A DNA stretch of 64,000 nt from contig NZ_JQGJ02000002.1 in NCBI RefSeq assembly GCF_000802155.2, forward strand, positions 1-64,000, written 5' to 3'. This DNA is from Pseudomonas frederiksbergensis (GTDB lineage: Bacteria; Pseudomonadota; Gammaproteobacteria; Pseudomonadales; Pseudomonadaceae). The notes beneath the pieces were generated by a model that had not been told where the DNA came from, did not search any database, and was given only the letters and a program-made list of their open reading frames with translations. How positions within the stretch are numbered: the first letter of the stretch is position 1; each line of letters begins with the position of its first letter. Shown here in pieces: positions 50,082-58,049 of the stretch. Position numbers and translations under genes: made by a program.

Positions 50082-50981
50082 ATGGAACACGACGTCATCA
50101 TTGCTGGCGGCAGCTACGCCGGCTTGTCCGCAGGTCTGCAATTGGCCCGCGCCCGCCAGAAGGTGCTGGTGATCGACGCAGGCCAGCGTCGCAATCGGTT
50201 TGCGGCTACTTCCCATGGTTTTCTCGGGCAGGACGGTCGCGCCCCAGGCGACATTGCCAGTGACGCCCGCGCTCAACTCATGGCTTACCGAACCGTGGAA
50301 TGGTTGTCGGATAGCGCGATCCACGCCACCCGCGACGCGGACGGCTTTGTCGTCGAGACGGCCCACGGACAACGCTACCGTGCCAAACGCCTGCTGCTGG
50401 CGACCGGCGTGATCGATGAGTTGCCCGATGTGCCAGGGCTGACGGAGCGCTGGGGGAAAAGTGTTTTTCATTGCCCGTACTGCCACGGCTATGAATTGGA
50501 GCAAGGGCCGATTGGCGTGCTGGCGACGTCACCGATGTCGCTGCACCATGCCTTGATGCTGCCCGACTGGGGCCCGACCACTTTTTTCACCAATGGCGTG
50601 TTCGAGCCCGACCTTGAGCAACGGCAAAGCCTGGCGCAACGTGGTGTAACCCTGGTGCCGGAACGCGTCCAACGTCTAGAAGGCGAACGGGCCAACGTGG
50701 TGTTGGTGGACGGGCGGGTGATCGCCGTTGACGGACTGTTTGTCTTGCCGCATACCCGCGTTTCCAGTTCACTCGCCAGCTCCCTGGGTTGCAACTTTGA
50801 AGAGGGTCCGCTCGGCGCGTTCATTCAGGCCGACCCGATGACTCGTGAAACCAGCATTCCCGGGGTATTCGCCTGCGGCGACGCGGCGATGCCGTTCGGC
50901 TCGGTCGCGCTGGCCGTTGGCGATGGGGTGAGGGCGGGCTCGGGGGTGCATCGGTCGTTGATCTTCCAGGCCCACCCTTGA
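50082..50981 (+). CDS. Thioredoxin-reductase-like FAD oxidoreductase
   Basis: The 299-residue flavoprotein has the FAD motif IIAGGSYAGLSAGLQLARA, the redox pair in FHCPYCHGYE (C-x-x-C as in thioredoxin reductase), and the C-terminal FACGDAAMPFGSVALAVGDG. The NADPH-binding GxGxxA motif is weak (GVLATSPMSLHHAL), so the electron donor is unclear; many members of this branch act as ferredoxin-dependent or oxygen-reducing enzymes. The ATG at 50082 follows GGAGATCGCCC. It is divergent from the Rrf2 regulator and probably redox-controlled. Confidence 0.83.
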   Translation: MEHDVIIAGGSYAGLSAGLQLARARQKVLVIDAGQRRNRFAATSHGFLGQDGRAPGDIASDARAQLMAYRTVEWLSDSAIHATRDADGFVVETAHGQRYRAKRLLLATGVIDELPDVPGLTERWGKSVFHCPYCHGYELEQGPIGVLATSPMSLHHALMLPDWGPTTFFTNGVFEPDLEQRQSLAQRGVTLVPERVQRLEGERANVVLVDGRVIAVDGLFVLPHTRVSSSLASSLGCNFEEGPLGAFIQADPMTRETSIPGVFACGDAAMPFGSVALAVGDGVRAGSGVHRSLIFQAHP

Positions 50982-50984
50982 CGT

Positions 50985-52292
50985 TCAGACTTGTACCGCG
51001 CCGGTTGCGACGGCGAAAGCGAGCATCACCAGGCTGACGCCCCAGGCCCAGAAAAACGTATAGGCCATGTGCTTGCGCAGTTCCACGCCGGACAGCGCAA
51101 GCGCCAGGTAAACGCTGGGCACTACCGGGCTAATGGAGAACCCGGTGTTTTCACCGATCAACATGGCCCGGGCGACGGCTTCAAGGGGAACGCCGGCTGC
51201 GGCGGCCACGTCCTTGATCACCGGCAGGAGCGCGAAGTAATACGCGTCCGGCGAAAAGATCATGCCCAGGGGCACGCCGAAGAAACCAACGATCACGTGC
51301 AGGTATTGGGCAGAACCCGCAGGCAGGATATCGATCAACGCCAAGGCCATGCCGTCGGACATCTTCGCGCCGGAGAGCACACCCAGCAGGACGGCCGCGG
51401 CCATCATCACCAGGACCATTTGCAGCGCATCGGACGCATGCGCCTTGAGGCGTTCGGCCTGGGCGTCCAGGGACGGGAAATTGAGCGGCAGGGCGATGCC
51501 CAGTCCCACCATGAAACAGGCGTACAAGGGGAAAATGCCTGTGAACAGGCACACCAGGATTGCCGCGGTGAGCCCGACGTTCAGCCAGTAGCGCAACTCC
51601 CGGGGAGAGAGGCTGAATTCGCGGCTTTGCGTTTGCAGATCGTCCATGTCGTACGTCGCGGCGGCGCCCAGCGACATCGGTTGGCGACGTTGGGCGCGCA
51701 GGCCCAGGATCGTCGCCACCCCGAGCATGCACACCAGGCCCACCATCTGCACTGGCAGCAAGCCCAGCCACAGCTCCGTGGCGTCCAGGCCCGACACCGC
51801 GGCGGCGCGGGCGGTCGTGCCGCCCCAAGGCACCATGTTGATGACGCCAGCCGTGGTGCCGACCAGGCACAGCAGCATCGCCGGGCTCATGTTCAGGCGT
51901 TTGTACAAGGGCAGCAACGCCGGGATGGTCAGCAAGAACGTGGCGGCGCCGACACCGTCGAGGTGCACCACCGAGGTCACCAGTACCGTCACCACCGCCA
52001 CGGCCAGTGGCTTGCCGCCCGTGCTGCGGATCAGCAGGTTGACCAAGGGATCGAACAGCCCCCGGTCACGCATGATGCCAAAGAACAGGATGGCAAACAG
52101 AAACAGCGCGGCGGTCGGGGCCACCGTGATCAGGCCCGCCTTGATGAACTCGCCGATCTGGCCAAGATTGAAGCCGGCCAGCAGGCAAACGACCACGGGG
52201 AGGGTGGTGAACGCCACCACCGGGCTGATCCTGCGCAGCAATATCAATCCGATGATGGCCAACATCATCAGGAAACCCAGGGTTGTAATCAT
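50985..52292 (-). CDS. CitMHS-family citrate/carboxylate transporter
   Basis: The 435-residue protein has about 12 hydrophobic helices and the CitMHS features VVHLDGVGAATFLLTIPALLP split by the loop and INMVPWGGTTARAA. CitMHS carriers move metal-complexed citrate or similar acids with protons. It is the third gene of an operon with the AtuA-like pair at 52344 and 52667, so the acid they act on is the likely cargo. AACAATAA (complement of 52309-52316), a perfect Hfq/Crc motif, lies just before its start. It ends 4 bases from the convergent flavoprotein gene. Confidence 0.85.
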   Translation of the reverse strand: MITTLGFLMMLAIIGLILLRRISPVVAFTTLPVVVCLLAGFNLGQIGEFIKAGLITVAPTAALFLFAILFFGIMRDRGLFDPLVNLLIRSTGGKPLAVAVVTVLVTSVVHLDGVGAATFLLTIPALLPLYKRLNMSPAMLLCLVGTTAGVINMVPWGGTTARAAAVSGLDATELWLGLLPVQMVGLVCMLGVATILGLRAQRRQPMSLGAAATYDMDDLQTQSREFSLSPRELRYWLNVGLTAAILVCLFTGIFPLYACFMVGLGIALPLNFPSLDAQAERLKAHASDALQMVLVMMAAAVLLGVLSGAKMSDGMALALIDILPAGSAQYLHVIVGFFGVPLGMIFSPDAYYFALLPVIKDVAAAAGVPLEAVARAMLIGENTGFSISPVVPSVYLALALSGVELRKHMAYTFFWAWGVSLVMLAFAVATGAVQV

Positions 52293-52343
52293 GTTGCAGC
52301 CTCTCTTTTTATTGTTGTCGGTGAGTTTGGGGCGATGGACCGG

Positions 52344-52667
52344 TCAGTCCTGCGGACCTGGCAGGCGCAAGGCCAATAGCAGGTAACTCAGGCTCTTGCC
52401 GTGGCGGTCCAGGCCGCAACTGCGGTTCACGCCGCCCTCCAGGGCATCCTCGAGGACGAAATTCAGCGCGTTCAGGTTCGGCAGTTCATAGCGGTGCACC
52501 TTGGAGGGGCTTCGCGTGGCGAATTGCTCGGCGACCCGGTCGCAGGTCAGCTCCTGCAGCATCCAGGCGTAGTGGGCCGCGTCGTGAGGAAATACCGCAA
52601 TGCTGAGAATGTTGCCCTTGTCGCCGGCACGGGCGTGAGCGAAATCGGCGAGGGTGACGAGGTTCAT
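52344..52667 (-). CDS. AtuA-like small (ferredoxin-fold) protein
   Basis: The 107-residue protein begins MNLVTLADFAHARAGDKGN, the hallmark of the small domain that forms the C-terminal part of AtuA-type proteins; here it is a separate chain. The C-terminal half holds NALNFVLEDALEGGVNRS. It follows the DUF1446 gene with a TGATG stop-start overlap, so both chains are made in step and probably form one complex. No cofactor site is visible. The biochemical role of the family is unknown. Confidence 0.78.
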   Translation of the reverse strand: MNLVTLADFAHARAGDKGNILSIAVFPHDAAHYAWMLQELTCDRVAEQFATRSPSKVHRYELPNLNALNFVLEDALEGGVNRSCGLDRHGKSLSYLLLALRLPGPQD

Positions 52668-54016
52668 CAGTACCACTCCAGGGTTGTGTGGATTTCATCG
52701 CGCGGCAACAGGAAACTTCGCGTGGTGACGGCCTCGACGAGGTGGCGGCGCACACCACCGCCACCTGCCGGCCCGTTGGTGTAGAGCGATTCCACCTCGG
52801 CCAACAGCGCTTCCACCAGCGGCCGGTCGGTGTGGGTCAGGCCGATGCGCACGCGCACGTCTTCCAGGGCCGGCGCCTGGGCCAATTGCTGTTGCAGGTA
52901 CAGGCCGCCCTGATCGTTGAACAGGCTGGCGACGCCGGAAAGGTCGATCCAGGGCTGCACCCCTGGCGCCAATCGGTCGAAACGTTCCAGCAGGATTTCT
53001 CGCGCCAGTGCCGCACGCGCCAAGGCGCCGGGGCCGGCATAGGATATTTCCGCTTCGCCAAACCAGAGGCCGCGTACACCCGCCAAGCCCTTGAGGGTAT
53101 CGGGGTGTGGATGGCCAAGCAGGCCGCTGATCTCGACGCGGTCTGCGCCCAAGTCCTGCACGCGCGCTTCGCCCAGATCCAGTACAACGTCGGGCGTCAG
53201 GTAGCGTCGAGGATCGTGTACTTCATAAAGAAGCTGTTCCTTCACGGTTTGCTCGCTGACCCGGCCTCCGCTGTGGCGGGTCTTGCCGATAATCAGGCGG
53301 CCGTCCTCGTGGATCTCGGCAATCGGACAGCCGAGATTGGCCGGGTCTGGAATGTCTTTCATGCCGGGGTGGGCAAAATAGCCACCGGTGACCTGTGTGC
53401 AGCACTCCAACAAGTGTCCAGCCGCCGTCGCCACCGCGATTTTCTGCCAATCATCGGCTTTCCAACCCAGCCCATGGCGGATCGCACCGACGGCCAGCGA
53501 GGGGTCGGCGACACGGCCGCACAGGACGATGCCGGCACCATCGTTCAACGCCTGGACGATACCGTCGGCGCCGGTGTAGACGTTTACGGATACAGGCTGT
53601 TCCTGCGGATCGGACGACAGCCATCGTGCGTAGCGCGCAGGTGTTTCGTCCAAGAGGTCGTCACCCAGCACGCAAGCGATCTTCAGCCCAGGGAAACGAC
53701 CCGCCAGGGCGTGGCGCAATCGCTGGGCGGCTGCCCTCGGATTGGCGGCGCCGCCGTTGGTGATGATCGGGATCCCGGCTTCGATGCACAGGTCCAGCAT
53801 GGGCTCGAGAAAATCGAAAAGCCGGGCGGAATAACCGGCCTGTGGGTCGAGACGCTTGCGCAATTGCGCTTCGGCCAGGGTCCGCTCCGCCAACAGCTCC
53901 AGCATGATGTAGCGCTGGCCGCTGCGTTGTGCCAGGTCCTGGGCCAGGCGCAGGGCGGCGTCAGGCCGGTCATTGGCGAAACCGGCGCCACACCCGACGA
54001 GAATTGTTTTTGTCAT
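52667..54016 (-). CDS. AtuA-like (DUF1446) protein
   Basis: The 449-residue protein belongs to the DUF1446/AtuA family: it has a start MTKTILVGCGAGFANDRPDAAL, IIINGGAANP-like IITNGGAANPRAAA, IVLCGRVADPSLAVGAI and a Gly-rich GGGGVRRHLVE near the end. AtuA is needed for acyclic terpene use in pseudomonads, but its reaction is not established. Here the partner domain is a separate protein and the operon has a CitMHS carrier instead of acyl-CoA enzymes, which suggests a free di- or tricarboxylic acid as substrate. It is divergent from a LysR gene. Confidence 0.8.
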   Translation of the reverse strand: MTKTILVGCGAGFANDRPDAALRLAQDLAQRSGQRYIMLELLAERTLAEAQLRKRLDPQAGYSARLFDFLEPMLDLCIEAGIPIITNGGAANPRAAAQRLRHALAGRFPGLKIACVLGDDLLDETPARYARWLSSDPQEQPVSVNVYTGADGIVQALNDGAGIVLCGRVADPSLAVGAIRHGLGWKADDWQKIAVATAAGHLLECCTQVTGGYFAHPGMKDIPDPANLGCPIAEIHEDGRLIIGKTRHSGGRVSEQTVKEQLLYEVHDPRRYLTPDVVLDLGEARVQDLGADRVEISGLLGHPHPDTLKGLAGVRGLWFGEAEISYAGPGALARAALAREILLERFDRLAPGVQPWIDLSGVASLFNDQGGLYLQQQLAQAPALEDVRVRIGLTHTDRPLVEALLAEVESLYTNGPAGGGGVRRHLVEAVTTRSFLLPRDEIHTTLEWY

Positions 54017-54085
54017 GTCCGTTTTCCACTGAAGGGTGGCCCTATAGTGGAGACGCTGGATTGTTCTGTGAATTTTAAAGGTAGA

Positions 54086-54095
54086 ATCAATTGAT
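54086..54095. promoter_or_regulatory. Palindrome in the DUF1446-LysR divergent region
   Basis: ATCAATTGAT is a perfect 10-base palindrome in an AT-rich stretch 22 bases upstream of the LysR start and a likely part of its operator. Confidence 0.45.
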
Positions 54096-54117
54096 CCATT
54101 AATTTTATGAGCGGGCC

Positions 54118-54984
54118 ATGAACGTCTCCTTCCGCCAGCTTCGCGCCTTCATCCTGATCGCTGAAACCTCCAGTTTTACCCGCACGGCTGAACAACTGCA
54201 CCTGTCCCAGCCGGCGCTGAGCTACAGCATCCGCAAACTGGAGGAGAGCATGGGTTTGCAGTTGCTCGCGCGTAACACCCGCAGTGTCGAGTTGACGCCC
54301 GCCGGTGAGCATTTCCTGCCCCAGGCCCGGCGTATGCTGCGGGACATGGACGACGCCGTGCGCGATGCCCGCGACACCCTCAGCCTGATCCGCGGCACGC
54401 TCCGGCTGGCGGCGCTGCCTACCGCTGCCGCGTCATTCCTGCCAGTGGTTATCGCCTCGTTCCAGCGTGAGCACCCAGGCGTGAAGGTGCATCTTCTGGA
54501 TGGTCGCGCCGGGGAAATCATGGGTTGGGTGCAGGGCGGCGAGGTGGACGCCGGCATCAGTTCGTTGCCGGACGACTTGTCTGGCTTGAGCTTCGAGCGC
54601 CTGCTGGATGACAACCTGGTCCTGCTCAGCCACAAGGATCATCACCGCGACTGGAAACAGCAGCCCTATATCGCCCTGACGCCGGACACCAGCATCCGGC
54701 CTTTGGCCGATGCGGCATTGCGCTATTTAAACGTTGACCCAGCGCCAGCCTGGGAAGTGGCGCACATGAGCACGGCCACGGCGCTGGTCCGCGAGGGGCT
54801 GGGGTTTTCCTTGCTGCCGGCCAGTTGCACGGCGGTGTTCAACATCGGTGAACAGTGTGCGATCACCGCCATCGACCAACCGGCGAAACGCTCGATTGGC
54901 TTGCTGCAGCGCAAGCCGGTGGCTCCGTCGCCGTCGTTAAGCCAGTTCATGGGGCATGTGCGGCGGGTATTGCGCCAGGAATGA
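54118..54984 (+). CDS. LysR-family regulator of the AtuA-like operon
   Basis: The 288-residue protein has the LysR helix-turn-helix (SSFTRTAEQLHLSQPALSYS) and a ligand-binding domain with LPTAAASFLPVVIASFQREHP split at the hinge. It is of the CynR/TsaR-like group common next to transport operons for organic acids. It is divergent from the DUF1446 gene with 101 bases between the starts. The ATG at 54118 follows GAGCGGGCC. Its inducer is presumably the acid carried by the CitMHS protein. Confidence 0.86.
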   Translation: MNVSFRQLRAFILIAETSSFTRTAEQLHLSQPALSYSIRKLEESMGLQLLARNTRSVELTPAGEHFLPQARRMLRDMDDAVRDARDTLSLIRGTLRLAALPTAAASFLPVVIASFQREHPGVKVHLLDGRAGEIMGWVQGGEVDAGISSLPDDLSGLSFERLLDDNLVLLSHKDHHRDWKQQPYIALTPDTSIRPLADAALRYLNVDPAPAWEVAHMSTATALVREGLGFSLLPASCTAVFNIGEQCAITAIDQPAKRSIGLLQRKPVAPSPSLSQFMGHVRRVLRQE

Positions 54985-55022
54985 AGGCCCATGCGCGGCC
55001 TTCGCGAGCCCGCCCAGCACCG

Positions 55023-55874
55023 TCACTGAGTGCCAAACATCGCCGTCCAATAAATCCCCGCATCGCTCTTCGGGTCCACCGCATACCCAGCCCCCAGTTC
55101 GCGAAATTGCGGATTCATCAGGTTGGCGCAGTGCCCCGGGCTCGCCAGCCAGCCGTCCACCACCTTCAGTGCCGTGTCTTGCCCGGCGGCGATGTTTTCG
55201 CCGATGGCCTGCGCGAGGTAGCCCGCCAGCTCGGCGCGGTCGCCCGGCATGCGCCCGTCACGGTCCCTGTGATCGAAGAAGTTGTTATTGGCCATGGCGC
55301 GGGTGTGATTGACAGCGGCCAGGGCCAGGGTGGCGTTCCAGGCCAGTGGCGTCGTGGCGGTGAAGGCCTCGGTCCCGCAACGGCGCGGCTGCGCACGGGC
55401 GCTGTTGATCAGCTTGAGCAGTTTCTGGCCTTCGGCCTGCCAGTCACCGAGGCGCGCGGACAACAGTGGGCGGGCGAGCACAATACGCCATTCACGGTCC
55501 AGGCGGCTGACGCCGATGTCGACAAACTGCGGGTCCAGCACGACTTGGCAGAAGCTTTCTTGTACGGCTTTCATCGCGGCCTGGGCGTCGCGAGGTCCGG
55601 AAAGGCTGATGGCTTGCACATTGACCATCGGATAGGCCGCCCGGGCCAAGGCCTGTTGAAGATCGCCGATGCCATTGGCCGACAGGATCAACCGCGAATC
55701 CATCGCCAGCGGAGGCAACTCCAGGGACGCCTGGCCGGCGCAGCTTTGGGACTGGCTGCGGTAGAGGTTGATGGACTCGACCAGTTGCGTCTCTTCGGTG
55801 GCTGCGGCGCTGGCGGCAAAAGCCAGTCCCAGCGACAGCGCGGCAAGGCGCATGACGGAAAAAATGGCACGCAT
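55023..55874 (-). CDS. Secreted CAP-domain (SCP/PR-1) protein with internal duplication
   Basis: The 283-residue protein has a signal peptide (MRLAALSLGLAFAASAAA region) and a C-terminal CAP domain at about residues 145-283: LINSARAQPRRCG, AVNHTRAMANNNFFDH with the His, GENIAAG with the Glu, and SPGHCANLMNPQFRELGAGY with the second His. The N-terminal half (residues 30-130) repeats the same layout in degenerate form (SINLYRSQSQSCAG, then FCQVVLDPQFVDIGVSR), without the metal-binding His and Glu. The start at 55874 follows GGGAG. CAP proteins are extracellular; a role here is unknown. Confidence 0.8.
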   Translation of the reverse strand: MRAIFSVMRLAALSLGLAFAASAAATEETQLVESINLYRSQSQSCAGQASLELPPLAMDSRLILSANGIGDLQQALARAAYPMVNVQAISLSGPRDAQAAMKAVQESFCQVVLDPQFVDIGVSRLDREWRIVLARPLLSARLGDWQAEGQKLLKLINSARAQPRRCGTEAFTATTPLAWNATLALAAVNHTRAMANNNFFDHRDRDGRMPGDRAELAGYLAQAIGENIAAGQDTALKVVDGWLASPGHCANLMNPQFRELGAGYAVDPKSDAGIYWTAMFGTQ

Positions 55875-55969
55875 GTAAATCTCCCTTGAGCGGACGGCGC
55901 CTATGATGCGCAATTTTTGCCCCGCTGGGGCAACGGTATTCACGCTCTCTTGAAATCCCGTGCAACGGC

Positions 55970-55988
55970 ACCGTTTGGTACCGTTTGG
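55970..55988. repeat. Tandem ACCGTTTGG repeat
   Basis: ACCGTTTGG occurs at 55970-55978 and 55980-55988, two copies with a 10-base period, upstream of the CAP-protein gene. It could be a regulator site; the rest of the 195-base gap shows no gene. Confidence 0.4.
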
Positions 55989-56069
55989 GATGATCCTCAA
56001 GTAGTCGGATCAATTTTCAAGCGAATAGGTCCATTTTCGTCGTCTCAAGGCCATAAAACTTCGAGCGCA

Positions 56070-56843
56070 TCAGCTCATCCAGTTGCCTCCGTCGACGTTA
56101 TAGGTCTGGGCCACCACGTATTCGCTTTCCGCCGAGGCCAGGAAAATCGCCATGCCGACCAGGTCCTGCGCCGTGCCCATCCGGCCATACGGGACCTGCC
56201 GTCCGACGAGACGTTTCTTTTCTCCCAATGGCAGGTTCTCGTGACGGGCGAACAGCGCGTCGACGCCGTCCCAGTGTTCGCCATCCACCACGCCGGGTGC
56301 GATGGCGTTGACGTTGATCCGGTGCTTGATCAAATCCAGCCCAGCGGACTGGGTCAGGCTGATCACGGCGGCCTTGGACGCACAATAGACCGCCACCAAG
56401 GCCTCGCCACGCCGGCCGGCCTGGCTCGCCATGTTGATGATCTTGCCGCCATGGCCCTGGGCAATCATCTGCCGCGCGGCGGCCTGCAAGGTGAACAGCG
56501 TGCCGGCGACGTTGATGGAAAACAGCCGCTCGAAGCTCTGTCGCGTGATCTCGACAATGGGCGCCAGGTCGAACAAGGCCGCGTTATTGATCAGGATATC
56601 CAGCTTGCCCGCACGGGCCACGACGGCCTCGATGGCGCTGTCGATCGATGCCTGGTCAGTCACGTCCATCCTGATCGCGTAGGCCCTGTCGCCCAGTTCA
56701 GTGGCGGTGGCTTGGGCGCGCTCGGGGTCGATATCGGCAATGGCAACCGTCGCGCCTTCATGAATGTAGGCCTCGGCGAACGTCCGGCCGATACCGCGGG
56801 CAGCGCCGGTCACCAGCGCGCTTTTTCCTTCCAGTCGTTTCAT
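56070..56843 (-). CDS. polS: Sorbitol dehydrogenase-like SDR (PolS/SmoS)
   Basis: The 257-residue SDR has TGAARGIGRTFAEAY at residues 12-26, NNAA, the Ser of INMASQAGRRGEALV and YCASK as the catalytic Y-x-x-x-K. The stretches LFDLAPIVEITRQS, NAIAPGVVDGEHWDGVDA and VAQTYNVDGGNWMS are characteristic of the SmoS/PolS sorbitol-galactitol dehydrogenases. The Asp in AIADID selects NAD. It oxidises D-sorbitol to D-fructose in related bacteria. It is divergent from an MtlR-like AraC gene, but the mannitol/sorbitol ABC carrier and kinase genes usual beside it are absent here. Confidence 0.83.
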   Translation of the reverse strand: MKRLEGKSALVTGAARGIGRTFAEAYIHEGATVAIADIDPERAQATATELGDRAYAIRMDVTDQASIDSAIEAVVARAGKLDILINNAALFDLAPIVEITRQSFERLFSINVAGTLFTLQAAARQMIAQGHGGKIINMASQAGRRGEALVAVYCASKAAVISLTQSAGLDLIKHRINVNAIAPGVVDGEHWDGVDALFARHENLPLGEKKRLVGRQVPYGRMGTAQDLVGMAIFLASAESEYVVAQTYNVDGGNWMS

Positions 56844-56927
56844 GGGGCTATTCCTGTTGTTGTAGGGCCAAATCGATTACAGCAGCGCCCGTGAAGGCTT
56901 ACAAACGCAGGGAGGATTGCGCGCCGA

Positions 56928-56974
56928 TACTTTTTTAACGCCGTCCAGAACGGCCGGCGGGTGTTAAAAAAGTA
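56928..56974. promoter_or_regulatory. Nested palindrome between polS and the AraC gene
   Basis: TACTTTTTTAAC (56928-56939) is mirrored perfectly by GTTAAAAAAGTA (56963-56974). Inside lies a second inverted repeat GCCGT-CCAGA-ACGGC (56940-56954). It is in the middle of the 213-base divergent region and is a strong operator candidate. Confidence 0.6.
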
Positions 56975-57056
56975 CCGGTGGGCGGCCGGCACCGAGGCTG
57001 GCGAACCGCCGCGTGCTCGGCGTATGGTGCCAGCAGTCACGATAAAGAGGCGCGAC

Positions 57057-58001
57057 ATGCCTGATCACCGAACGCTCCTGTACGACCATCGGCCGGCCGA
57101 GCTGGAAGTCATCCTGCCCGAGCCCGAGCACAGTTTTCGCTGGTATGAGCACGACTATCCCTATTCGCTGGCGCGTTGGAACCATCATCCCGAGTTTGAA
57201 ATCCACCTGATTCGACAGGGCAGCGGGCGGTTGCTGGTCGGTGACTACATGGGCCCGTTCGGGCCCGGTCATGTAGCGATGATCGGACCGGACCTGCCCC
57301 ACGACTGGATCGGCGATGTTGCCCCCGGCGAATATCTGGCGGGGCGCGATGTGGTGTTGCAGTTCGATGGTGCCGTGCTGTTGTCGTTGCGCCGGACGCT
57401 GCCGGAACTGGGGGATTTGCAGCGATTATTCGAGCGGGCCCGACGTGGCCTGGCTTTTAGCGGCGGCACCGCGCGGCGTGCCGCGCAATTGCTTGAAGCG
57501 ATCGGGCCGGCCCGGGGCCTGGCGCGACTGGCGCTGTTTCTCCAACTGCTCGACACGCTTGGCCGCGCCAGCGACAGCGAGGCCTCTTGCCTGGCAAGCC
57601 CTTGCTACGCGCCAGCCCTCGATGCGCGAAGCTCGGAGCGCATTCAGAAAGCCTTCGACTACCTGCATGCCGAACTCACCGGCGACTTGCGCGTGTCGGT
57701 GATCGCCCGGCAACTGGGCATGAGTGAACCTGGGTTCTCGCGCTTCTTCAAACGCATCACCGGGCATGGATTCATCGACCTGATGCGCAAGCTCCGGGTC
57801 CAGCGTGCCTGCCGGTTGTTGTCCCAAAGCGAAATGGCGGTGACTGACATCTGTTTTGAAGTCGGCTACAACAACCTGTCTAACTTCAATCGGCATTTTC
57901 GCGTCGAAATGAACCAGACGCCCAGCGACTACCGCCGCAGCCTCAGTGCCGACTCGCCTACGGACAGTGTTCCTGTGATGCAAGAGAAAACGCCGCCGTG
58001 A
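57057..58001 (+). CDS. AraC-family activator (MtlR-like)
   Basis: The 314-residue protein has an N-terminal cupin-like sensor domain (EPEHSFRWYEHDYPYSLARWNHHPEFEIHLI in pieces, ending HDWIGDVAPGEY) and a C-terminal AraC double helix-turn-helix from about residue 205 (VSVIARQLGMSEPGFSRFFKRITG, DICFEVGYNNLSNFNRHFR). The sensor domain resembles MtlR, the polyol-responsive activator of fluorescent pseudomonads. It is divergent from the sorbitol-dehydrogenase-like gene, its likely target. AGAGG precedes the ATG at 57057. The frame begins earlier, but without a ribosome-binding site. Confidence 0.85.
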   Translation: MPDHRTLLYDHRPAELEVILPEPEHSFRWYEHDYPYSLARWNHHPEFEIHLIRQGSGRLLVGDYMGPFGPGHVAMIGPDLPHDWIGDVAPGEYLAGRDVVLQFDGAVLLSLRRTLPELGDLQRLFERARRGLAFSGGTARRAAQLLEAIGPARGLARLALFLQLLDTLGRASDSEASCLASPCYAPALDARSSERIQKAFDYLHAELTGDLRVSVIARQLGMSEPGFSRFFKRITGHGFIDLMRKLRVQRACRLLSQSEMAVTDICFEVGYNNLSNFNRHFRVEMNQTPSDYRRSLSADSPTDSVPVMQEKTPP

Positions 58002-58049
58002 TAGGCGGAATAGGCTTGGGGGGTATGACTCACCCAAACGGGTTTGTGT

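Noticed and set aside
50991..54094. Two long plus-strand frames (50991-52379 and 52688-54094)
   Set aside because: Both are antisense to the CitMHS and DUF1446 genes, Gln/His-rich and without family motifs.
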